From: an uncultured Olsenella sp.
Lineage (GTDB): Bacteria; Actinomycetota; Coriobacteriia; Coriobacteriales; Atopobiaceae
DNA length: 8,495 bases
Direction of reading: 5' to 3'
Assembly (NCBI GenBank): GCA_937900605.1
Contig: CALCDK010000136.1
Coordinates: forward strand, 1-8,495
This document shows, one piece after another, positions 1-4,780 of the stretch. The notes below the pieces were generated by a model, which was not told the DNA's origin, made no database searches, and saw only the letters and a program-made list of their open reading frames with translations. The position numbers and the translations under genes were made by a program. Numbering within the stretch: the stretch's first letter is position 1; the number at the start of each line of letters is the position of its first letter.

Positions 1-280
1 CCCCGCCGGTCGCGGCTACATCCGGCGCCGCGCCCCTCTCGCCGCGTGCGTCGCCGCCGGGGACGGCGTCGAGCTGCTCGAGCACCTGCGCCACCTGTCC
101 CAGCGAGAACCCCAGCGACGCCAGCTGGCGGATGCGCAGCACGCACAGCAGGTCCGCCGCGCAGTAGTCGCGGTACCCGTTGGGGAGCCGCTCCGGCTCG
201 TCGAGGAGCCCGATGGCGTGGTAGTGACTGATGGTGCGGACGGTGGTCCCCGCCAGGCGGGCGACCTCGGAGATCCTCAT
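1..280 (-). CDS. MerR-family transcriptional regulator, TipA-like, C-terminus cut by window edge
   Basis: This gene encodes the N-terminal DNA-binding part of a MerR-type regulator. I read it leftwards from ATG at 280; 93 codons are present without a stop. The start of the protein, MRISEVARLAGTTVRTISHY, is the classic winged-helix opening, followed by an HAIGLL segment and by NGYRDY (about residues 36-41), which is the wing. A typical second helix pair follows (LRIRQLASLGFSLGQVAQVL, about residues 48-67). Most family members have RYY where this one has SHY; TipA-like proteins have HHY there, so it fits that subgroup. Residues from about 72 onward are Gly/Ala-rich and probably form a linker, so the effector domain lies outside the window. 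A weak Shine-Dalgarno sequence (GAAGG on the minus strand, 287-291) precedes the start. The gene lies 31 bases downstream of the DegV-like gene on the same strand, so the two are probably one transcript. The target and inducer cannot be told from here. Confidence 0.88.
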   Translation of the reverse strand, partial: MRISEVARLAGTTVRTISHYHAIGLLDEPERLPNGYRDYCAADLLCVLRIRQLASLGFSLGQVAQVLEQLDAVPGGDARGERGAAPDVAATGG

Positions 281-311
281 GGCGGGCCTTCGTGCGGGCG
301 GGCACGGCGCG

Positions 312-983
312 CTAGCGGGCCAGGACCGCGGCGCCGAAGGTGCCGGGGCCGCCGCGGGCGGTCACGACGTTGAGCATGTCGTACCACACGACGTCGCGGA
401 AGCCCAGCTCGCGCGCGTGCCTCTCGGCGAGGTCCTGGACCTGCTCGGGAAGGCCCGTGGAGCGGATGAACGCGATGCGGTCGAGCACGGCGTCGCAGCC
501 GGCGGCCACGTGGTCGATGAGCGCCGAGACGCAGCTGGCCATGGAGCCGCGCAGCTTGCGCGTGGCGACCAGCCGGCCCTCGCTGATCTCGCTGACCGGG
601 CGGATGCGCAGCAGCGTGGCGCCCACGAACGCGGCGTTGGACAGCCTGCCGCCGGCGCGCAGGTAGCCAAGGTCGCCGGGGATGAACGCCATGTGGGCGC
701 GGGCCGACAGGTCGCGGGCGTACTCGGCGGCCTCCACGGCGCCGGCGTCGGGGTTCTCGGCGAGCCAGCGCACGACGTCCTCGACCACGAGGGCCAGGGC
801 GGCGCTGCCGAGGCGGGTGTCCAGCAGCGTCACGTAGTCGCGGTCCTGGGAGGCGATGCGCGCGGAGTCGAGCGAGCAGGTGGTCGCCGCCGAGTAGGCG
901 AGGTGCAGGATCTGCGCCTGCGGCCTGGCGGCGGCAGGCGGCGGACCGGCTCGCCCCACGCAAAGCACACCTCGATGTGCCAT
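312..983 (-). CDS. DegV-family protein lacking the N-terminal lobe (possible 5'-truncated remnant)
   Basis: The 223-residue product matches the C-terminal two thirds of DegV/FakB fatty-acid-binding proteins. Visible family blocks are ILHLAYSA (about 24-31), LLDTRLGSAALAL (about 52-64), GYLRAGGRLSNAAFVGATLL (about 104-123), IRPV followed by a RKLRGS block, and GGPGTFGAA near the end. The family is usually about 280 residues; the first 75-80, including the TSQPS-type ligand loop, are missing. The normal SSxLSGTYxSA loop has become SAATTCSLDSA, so the serine/threonine groups that grip the fatty-acid carboxylate are altered. An in-frame stop at 1002-1004 rules out a longer start, and the DXS-like gene occupies the space where the missing part would lie. 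The ATG used here sits inside a palindrome, and I see no good ribosome-binding site before it; a GTG at 966-968 is an alternative. The reading frame is clean through the conserved blocks, which argues against long neutral decay. It could be a functional short variant, one half of a split protein, or a recent remnant. Confidence 0.72.
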   Translation of the reverse strand: MAHRGVLCVGRAGPPPAAARPQAQILHLAYSAATTCSLDSARIASQDRDYVTLLDTRLGSAALALVVEDVVRWLAENPDAGAVEAAEYARDLSARAHMAFIPGDLGYLRAGGRLSNAAFVGATLLRIRPVSEISEGRLVATRKLRGSMASCVSALIDHVAAGCDAVLDRIAFIRSTGLPEQVQDLAERHARELGFRDVVWYDMLNVVTARGGPGTFGAAVLAR

Positions 984-993
984 GCTTGGGGCG
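952..993. promoter_or_regulatory. 42-bp imperfect palindrome in the divergent gap
   Basis: The sequence is a dyad centred between 972 and 973. Sixteen of 21 symmetric base pairs match. The outer arms are CGCCCCA (952-958) and TGGGGCG (987-993), the middle arms GCA (960-962) and TGC (983-985), and the inner arms GCACA (965-969) and TGTGC (976-980). It lies about 50 bases before the DXS-like start and overlaps the first ten or so codons of the DegV-like reading frame. Its length and centre fit an operator for a dimeric or tetrameric regulator, or a transcribed hairpin; no T-run follows on either strand, so it does not look like a terminator. The protein that would bind it is unknown; the neighbouring MerR product is one candidate by position only. 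Confidence 0.6.
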
Positions 994-994
994 T

Positions 995-1011
995 CCGCGC
1001 GTCACGCGCGG
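995..1011. promoter_or_regulatory. 17-bp perfect palindrome upstream of the DXS-like gene
   Basis: CCGCGCGT and ACGCGCGG flank a single central base at 1003, giving eight perfect pairs. It sits one base to the right of the 42-bp dyad and 32 bases before the DXS-like ATG. It overlaps the start of a GGAGGAG stretch (1011-1017). It could be a second operator or a small hairpin in the leader of the DXS-like mRNA. GC-only palindromes arise more easily by chance in this genome, so confidence is moderate. Confidence 0.45.
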
Positions 1012-1030
1012 GAGGAGAGAACCTGCCGTC

Positions 1031-1036
1031 GGGAGG
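1031..1036 (+). promoter_or_regulatory. Ribosome-binding site that fixes the DXS-like start
   Basis: GGGAGG ends 7 bases before ATG at 1044. This supports the ATG over the much longer open frame that extends upstream to 231, which would overlap the whole DegV-like gene. A second purine-rich stretch, GGAGGAG at 1011-1017, precedes an in-frame CTG at 1023-1025; that start would add only seven residues outside the family alignment and is less likely. Confidence 0.7.
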
Positions 1037-1043
1037 GACCTGC

Positions 1044-2801
1044 ATGTACCTCGAGCGCATCGCCACGCCCCAAGACGTGAGGGACCTGCCCCAGGGGGCG
1101 CTGGCCCCGCTGTGCGCGGAGATCCGCGCAGCGATCGTGTCGAGCTGCGCCCGACGCGGCGGCCACCTGGGCCCCAACCTCGCCGTCGTCGAGCTCACCG
1201 TGGCGATCCACCGCGTCTTCGAGTCCCCCCGCGACCGCATCGTCTTCGACGTCTCGCACCAGACCTACGCGCACAAGATGCTCACCGGCCGCGCCGCCGC
1301 GTTTCTCGACCCCGCCCGCGGCGGCGAGGTGTCGGGCTTCTCGTCGCCAGAGGAGTCCGAGCACGACCTGTTCGCCATGGGGCACACGTCCACGGCGGCC
1401 AGCCTCGCCTGCGGACTGGCCCGGGCGCGCGCCCTGACCGGCGAGGGGGGCGCCGTCGTCGCAGTGATCGGGGACGGGTCGCTCTCGGGCGGCCTGGCCT
1501 TCGAGGGCCTGGACAACGCCGCCGGGCTGGGCGGGGGCGTCGTCCTCGTCGTCAACGACAACGAGTGGTCCATCGCGCCGGACGAGGGCGGCGTCTACGC
1601 CACCCTGGCCGAGCTGCGCCGCACCCGCGGCCAGTCGCCGTGCAACCCGTTCCGGGCCCTGGGCCTCGACTACCGCTACGTCGAGGAGGGCAACGACGCC
1701 GTGGCGCTCGAGGCGGCCCTGCGCGAGGCCCGCAGCCTCGACCACCCCGTCGTCGTCCACGTCCACACCACCAAGGGGGCCGGCTACGCCCCGGCCGAGG
1801 CCGACCCCGAGGGCTGGCACCACGTGGGCCCCTTCGACGAGCGCACCGGCGAGCGCGCGTCGCGCCCCGACGCCGGCTACGCCGCGCTCACCGCGGAGCT
1901 GCTGCTCGCCCGCATGCGCGAGGACCGCGGCCTCGTGGCCGTGTCCGCCGCGACGCCGTACGTCATGGGCTTCTCGCCCGCCAGGCGCGAGGAGGCCGGC
2001 GACCAGTTCGTCGACGTCGGCATCGCCGAGGGGCACGCGGTCACCTTCGCCGCCGGGCTCGCCCGCGGGGGCGCCACCCCCGTCCTGGGCGTCTACGCGA
2101 CCTTCCTGCAGCGCGCCTACGACCAGCTGTGGCACGACGTGTGCCTCAACGGGCTGGGCGTCACCGTCCTGGTGTACGGCGCCTCGGCGGCCGGCAACTC
2201 CGACGCCACCCACCTCGGCTTCTTCGACGTCCCCATGCTGGGCGCCATGCCGGGCCTGACCTACCTCGCGCCCACGTGCCGCGAGGAGTACGCCCACATG
2301 CTTCGCTGGGCCGTCGCCGAGAGGCACGGGCCGCTCGCGATCCGCGTCCCGGTCATGGGCCCGCACGGGCGCGCGGACGTCGCGCTGCCCGAGTCCTGGC
2401 CCGCCGCCCCCGAGGTGGCCCGACGCGGCAGCGAGGCCTGCGTCGTGGCCCTGGGCGACGCCTTCGACCTGGGGCGCCGCTGCGCCGACGAGCTCGAGGG
2501 GGCGCTCGGCCACCCCGTGACGCTCGTCAACCCGCGCCAGGCCACCACCGTCGACGAGGGGCTTCTCGCCAAGCTGGCGCAGGGCCACCGCGTGCTCGTC
2601 ACGCTGGAGGACGGCGTGCTGGACGGCGGGTTCGGCCAGCGCGTCGCCGCCGCGAGCGCGAGGCTGGGCGGCCCGCGCGTGCTGTCCTACGGGCTGCCGC
2701 GCGCGTTCCTGGACCGCTTCGACGCCGAGGGGCTCCTCGTCTCCTGCCGCATGACGCCGCAGGCCGTGTGCGAGGACGTGCTGGCGGCGCTCGGGCGCTA
2801 G
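1044..2801 (+). CDS. DXS-like thiamine diphosphate enzyme (transketolase superfamily) with altered acceptor site
   Basis: The 585-residue protein follows the DXS plan in one chain; true DXS is about 620 residues. The N-terminal half carries RGGHLGPNL with His41, VIGDGSLSGG (142-150) with NDN at 171-173 forming the Mg/ThDP motif, and the TKGAGYAPAE segment with His259. The middle domain has DVGIAEGHAVTFAAGLA with the cofactor-activating Glu329, YATFLQRAYDQ with Tyr351 and Arg357, and His390 in DATHLG. The C-terminal domain ends at 585. Compared with E. coli DXS (numbering from memory, ungapped from Tyr392 to Arg478), Arg420 is Gly379, Asp427 is Ser386 and Arg478 is Val437. Those residues anchor or act on glyceraldehyde 3-phosphate. 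ThDP-dependent two-carbon chemistry therefore looks intact, but the acceptor is probably different. Similar short DXS-like proteins occur, as I recall, in bacteria that do not use the MEP pathway. It appears to be a single-gene unit, transcribed divergently from the DegV-like gene. A real DXS with relaxed residues remains possible. Confidence 0.9.
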   Translation: MYLERIATPQDVRDLPQGALAPLCAEIRAAIVSSCARRGGHLGPNLAVVELTVAIHRVFESPRDRIVFDVSHQTYAHKMLTGRAAAFLDPARGGEVSGFSSPEESEHDLFAMGHTSTAASLACGLARARALTGEGGAVVAVIGDGSLSGGLAFEGLDNAAGLGGGVVLVVNDNEWSIAPDEGGVYATLAELRRTRGQSPCNPFRALGLDYRYVEEGNDAVALEAALREARSLDHPVVVHVHTTKGAGYAPAEADPEGWHHVGPFDERTGERASRPDAGYAALTAELLLARMREDRGLVAVSAATPYVMGFSPARREEAGDQFVDVGIAEGHAVTFAAGLARGGATPVLGVYATFLQRAYDQLWHDVCLNGLGVTVLVYGASAAGNSDATHLGFFDVPMLGAMPGLTYLAPTCREEYAHMLRWAVAERHGPLAIRVPVMGPHGRADVALPESWPAAPEVARRGSEACVVALGDAFDLGRRCADELEGALGHPVTLVNPRQATTVDEGLLAKLAQGHRVLVTLEDGVLDGGFGQRVAAASARLGGPRVLSYGLPRAFLDRFDAEGLLVSCRMTPQAVCEDVLAALGR

Positions 2802-2804
2802 GCG

Positions 2805-2827
2805 CTCGGCGCGGGCGCGGCGCCGAG
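2805..2827 (+). terminator. GC-rich hairpin directly after the DXS-like gene
   Basis: CTCGGCGC (2805-2812) pairs perfectly with GCGCCGAG (2820-2827) around a 7-base loop, starting three bases after the stop codon. There is no T-run after it. In high-GC bacteria such hairpins can end or protect a transcript, but it may also only stabilise the 3' end. Confidence 0.4.
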
Positions 2828-2892
2828 AGGGACGCGGCGGCCCCGGCGGGCGCGTCGCGGGCGACCTGCGCGGGCGACGCCGGCACGGGCGA

Positions 2893-2919
2893 CGCAGCTG
2901 CGGCCAGTTGCGGGCTTTT
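2893..2919 (+). terminator. Candidate intrinsic terminator before the dedA-type gene
   Basis: CGCAGCT (2893-2899) pairs with AGTTGCG (2906-2912) with one G-U pair and a 6-base loop. GGC and then TTTT (2916-2919) follow. This is the only T-run between the DXS-like and DedA genes and makes this the more terminator-like of the two hairpins in the gap. Between them lie three copies of CGGGCGAC (2858, 2871, 2886), the last of which overlaps the stem. Confidence 0.42.
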
Positions 2920-3000
2920 CGTCCCGTTCGGCCGAGCCGCTGGCCCACGGGCGCCGGGTTGGCCTACCCTTCTGAGCTGTCTGACCATCCGACGCCAAAA

Positions 3001-3006
3001 AAGGAG
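3001..3006 (+). promoter_or_regulatory. Ribosome-binding site of the dedA-type gene
   Basis: AAGGAG ends 5 bases before ATG at 3012 and follows an A-run, a clear contrast with the GC-rich surroundings. It fixes the start. Confidence 0.8.
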
Positions 3007-3011
3007 CCCGC

Positions 3012-3659
3012 ATGCAGGCAGCGTTTCAGGCGTTCATCGGGCAGTTCGGCTACCTGGCCGTCTGCGCCCTCATCCTTCTCGAGAACGTGTTCCCGCCCAT
3101 CCCGTCCGAGCTGATCCTCCCCCTCTCGGGCTTCTTCACCACCTCCACCGACCTCACCCTGCCCGGCGTCATCGTCGCGGCCACCGCGGGCTCCGTCCTG
3201 GGCGCCTTCGTGCTCTACGGCATCGGCCGCCTGCTCTCCCGCGAGCGCCTCATGGGCTTCTTCGGCACCCGCCCCATGCGGCTGCTGGGCTTCAAGCCCG
3301 ACGACGTGGCGAGCGCGATCGACTGGTTCGACCGGAAGGGCCAGGCCACGGTCCTCATCTGCCGCTGCATCCCGGTGGTGCGCAGCCTCATCTCCATCCC
3401 CGCCGGCACGGCCAAGATGAGCCCCGTGAGGTTCACGGTCTACACCCTGGTGGGCTCGCTCGTCTGGAACACGGTCCTGTGCTCGCTGGGCGCCGCCGCC
3501 GGCAGCGCGTGGGAGACCGTCACCGCCCAGTTCGAGTGGATCTCCGGCGTCGTCAAGGTGGTCATCGTCGTCCTGCTGGTGGCCGTGGCCGCCTGGTGGG
3601 TCGTCAAGCGCATCCTCCCGGCCGTCCGCGAGTCGCGCGACGGCGGCAGCCAGGCCTAG
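3012..3659 (+). CDS. DedA-family inner membrane protein
   Basis: The 215-residue protein has the DedA layout and the family's normal length. The hydrophobic start (about 12-24) leads into EN..PPIPSELILPLSG (24-40), a re-entrant-type segment. Further hydrophobic stretches lie at about 51-74, 141-163 and 178-198, and a basic tail follows. The cytoplasmic-side motif RCIPVVRS (118-125), followed by PAG (130-132) and Met136, is the DedA signature; Arg118 and Arg124 have the same six-residue spacing as the essential Arg130/Arg136 of E. coli YqjA. Family members act in membrane potential or pH homeostasis and in flipping of undecaprenyl phosphate or phospholipids; which of these applies here cannot be decided from sequence. 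It has its own strong ribosome-binding site and a strong terminator 29 bases after the stop, so it is probably a single-gene transcript. Confidence 0.93.
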   Translation: MQAAFQAFIGQFGYLAVCALILLENVFPPIPSELILPLSGFFTTSTDLTLPGVIVAATAGSVLGAFVLYGIGRLLSRERLMGFFGTRPMRLLGFKPDDVASAIDWFDRKGQATVLICRCIPVVRSLISIPAGTAKMSPVRFTVYTLVGSLVWNTVLCSLGAAAGSAWETVTAQFEWISGVVKVVIVVLLVAVAAWWVVKRILPAVRESRDGGSQA

Positions 3660-3688
3660 CCCGCCCCCAGCCACCCGCACGAGCCCCA

Positions 3689-3732
3689 GGGGCCCGTGGC
3701 GTCCGCACCGAGCGGCGCCGCGGGCCCCTTTT
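3689..3732 (+). terminator. Strong intrinsic terminator after dedA
   Basis: GGGGCCCGTGGCG (3689-3701) pairs with CGCCGCGGGCCCC (3716-3728), with one G-U pair. The hairpin continues inward through CCGC (3703-3706) and GCGG (3712-3715) after a one-base bulge, and TTTT (3729-3732) follows directly. It ends transcription from dedA and insulates the suf operon. Confidence 0.85.
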
Positions 3733-3739
3733 CCATGGC

Positions 3740-3840
3740 GGCGAGAGGGGCCGCACCTCTCGCCCACGGCCCAAACGGCCGCGCCTCTCCCCGGCGGCCT
3801 CGACCGCGAAGGGCTTCTCGACGCACCGCGCCTCTCGCCC
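3740..3840. repeat. Cluster of CCGCRCCTCTC repeats, first copy forming a hairpin
   Basis: Three direct copies of a 15-base unit CCGC(A/G)CCTCTC(G/C)CC(C/G) begin at 3751, 3779 and 3826. The first is preceded by an inverted copy of its core: GGCGAGAGG (3740-3748) pairs with CCTCTCGCC (3756-3764) in a 9-bp stem with a 7-base loop. Each copy is followed within a few bases by CGGCC or a close variant. The block is upstream of the suf promoter, so it could be a set of protein-binding sites or simply a local intergenic repeat. Function is unknown. Confidence 0.5.
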
Positions 3841-3857
3841 GCAGCGGCCCTCGCCAT

Positions 3858-3907
3858 AATCCCTCCGGGGCGTGGGGATTTTCCCGTGACCCTTGTGTTG
3901 AATCCCC
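3858..3907. promoter_or_regulatory. Three GGGATT half-sites in alternating orientation, candidate suf operator
   Basis: AATCCC (3858-3863), GGGGATT (3874-3880) and AATCCCC (3901-3907) form two overlapping inverted repeats that share the middle element. The last element lies between the putative -35 and -10 boxes, where a bound protein would block RNA polymerase. SUF operons in other bacteria are controlled by Fe-S sensing repressors (SufR, Rrf2/IscR family); these half-sites do not match any consensus I can recall, so the binding protein is unknown. Confidence 0.45.
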
Positions 3908-3920
3908 CTCCAACTACTAT
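3893..3920 (+). promoter_or_regulatory. sufC: Probable suf operon promoter
   Basis: TTGTGT (3893-3898) and TACTAT (3915-3920) are separated by 16 bases and match the vegetative -35 and -10 consensus at three and four positions. They lie in the only AT-richer stretch before sufC. Transcription would begin near 3927 and give a leader of about 85 bases. CATAAT at 3855-3860 is another possible -10 box but has no convincing -35 partner. Confidence 0.5.
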
Positions 3921-3975
3921 GAATTAGACGTCCGCGACGCCGACGGCGCGCGGGCACACGACACACACGGACCGA

Positions 3976-3993
3976 GCGCGGCCCCCGCCGCGC
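3976..3993 (+). promoter_or_regulatory. Leader hairpin just before the sufC ribosome-binding site
   Basis: GCGCGGC (3976-3982) pairs perfectly with GCCGCGC (3987-3993) around a CCCC loop. It ends 7 bases before the Shine-Dalgarno sequence, so it should be present in the mRNA and may influence ribosome entry or mRNA stability. No T-run follows. Confidence 0.45.
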
Positions 3994-4000
3994 CGAGCAC

Positions 4001-4006
4001 GAGGAG
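4001..4006 (+). promoter_or_regulatory. sufC: Ribosome-binding site of sufC
   Basis: GAGGAG ends 6 bases before ATG at 4013 and fixes the first start of the operon. Confidence 0.75.
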
Positions 4007-4012
4007 ACAGAC

Positions 4013-4780
4013 ATGTCAGACCAGCTACTCAAGGTGAGCGGCCTCTCTGCGGGCACCGAGGACAAGCCCATCCTGCGAGGCGTCGACCTCACCGTGGGCG
4101 AGGGCGAGTGCCACGTCCTCATGGGGCCCAACGGCGCGGGCAAGTCCACGCTGGGCCACGTCATCATGGGCGACCCCACGTACCGAGTGACCTCCGGCTC
4201 CATCGAGTTCGCGGGCCAGGACGTCACCGCCCTGAGTGCCGACAAGCGCTCCCTGGCCGGCATCTTCCTGTCCTACCAGGCCCCCGTCGAGGTCCCCGGC
4301 GTCCCGCTGTACAGCTTCCTGCGCACCATCTGCCAGATGCGCCCCGAGCTCAAGACCACCGCGCGCAAGTTCCGCGAGCGCGTCGGCCAGATCTCCGACC
4401 AGCTCGGCCTCGACCAGGGCTTCCTCATGCGCGAGCTCAACGTGGGCTTCTCGGGCGGCGAGAAGAAGAAGATCGAGATGCTGCAGCTCCTGCTGCTGCG
4501 CCCGCGCTTGGCCATCCTCGACGAGACCGACTCCGGCCTGGACGTCGACGCCCTGGGCATCGTGAGCCGCGGCATCGAGGCCTACCGCAAGGAGTGCGAC
4601 GGCGCCCTCGTCGTCATCACGCACAACACCCGCATCCTCGAGCGCCTCGACGTGGACCGCACCCACGTCATGGTCAAGGGATGCATGGTCGTCGAGGGTC
4701 CCGCGTCGCTCATCGACGACATCGACGCCAACGGCTTCGAGCGCTTCGAGTCCGCCGCGGCCCAGGGCGGTGCCCAGTGA
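4013..4780 (+). CDS. sufC: SufC, ATPase of the SufBCD Fe-S scaffold
   Basis: This 255-residue protein is a cytosolic ABC-type ATPase that powers the SufBCD complex during iron-sulfur cluster assembly; it is not a transporter. Walker A is GPNGAGKST (38-46), the Q-loop lies around Ser-Tyr-Gln89, the signature is NVGFSGGEKKKIEML (143-157), Walker B is LAILDE (166-171) followed by the D-loop region SGLDVDA, and the switch histidine is His204 in VITHN. FSGGEKKK in place of the usual LSGGQ form is typical of SufC. Length is normal for the family. It is the first gene of the operon, with a good ribosome-binding site, and its TGA stop overlaps the GTG start of sufB (GTGA, 4777-4780), so SufC and SufB synthesis should be coupled. 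No transmembrane segments are seen. Confidence 0.97.
   Translation: MSDQLLKVSGLSAGTEDKPILRGVDLTVGEGECHVLMGPNGAGKSTLGHVIMGDPTYRVTSGSIEFAGQDVTALSADKRSLAGIFLSYQAPVEVPGVPLYSFLRTICQMRPELKTTARKFRERVGQISDQLGLDQGFLMRELNVGFSGGEKKKIEMLQLLLLRPRLAILDETDSGLDVDALGIVSRGIEAYRKECDGALVVITHNTRILERLDVDRTHVMVKGCMVVEGPASLIDDIDANGFERFESAAAQGGAQ

Larger units (their letters stand above)
3660..4012. other. 353-base intergenic region between dedA and suf
   Basis: No gene is supported here; the open frames that cross it have no recognisable product and follow from high GC. In order it holds the dedA terminator (3689-3732), a block of CCTCTCGCC repeats (3740-3840), an AT-richer control region with GGGATT half-sites (3858-3907), a promoter (3893-3920), and a GC-rich leader with a hairpin (3976-3993) before the sufC ribosome-binding site. 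The stretch 3852-3928 is markedly lower in GC than the rest of the window. Confidence 0.75.

Noticed and set aside
28..43. A sequence resembling the CCGCGCCTCTCGCC repeat inside the merR gene
   Set aside because: It carries two extra C bases and lies in the low-complexity linker codons, so chance similarity is more likely.
231..1043. A 271-residue N-terminal extension of the DXS-like protein
   Set aside because: It would be antisense to the recognisable DegV-like gene; the ATG at 1044 has a good ribosome-binding site and begins exactly where the DXS family alignment begins.
1002..2948. A 648-codon open frame on the minus strand opposite the DXS-like gene
   Set aside because: It has Gly/Ala/Val/His-rich low-complexity content with no family motif and mirrors the third-position GC bias of the plus-strand gene, which has clear catalytic motifs.
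2941..2970. A possible dedA promoter with TACCCT at 2965-2970 as the -10 box
   Set aside because: The -35 region (TGGCCC near 2941) is poor and spacing is 18; too weak to list as a feature, although some promoter must lie in this gap if the upstream hairpins terminate.
3740..3840. CRISPR array
   Set aside because: The repeat units are only about 15 bases, imperfect and unevenly spaced, and there is no cas gene nearby.
977..3859. A 960-codon plus-strand frame crossing the DXS-like gene, the gap and dedA
   Set aside because: It is an Arg/Pro/Gly-rich alternative frame caused by high GC and crosses two unrelated genes and a terminator.
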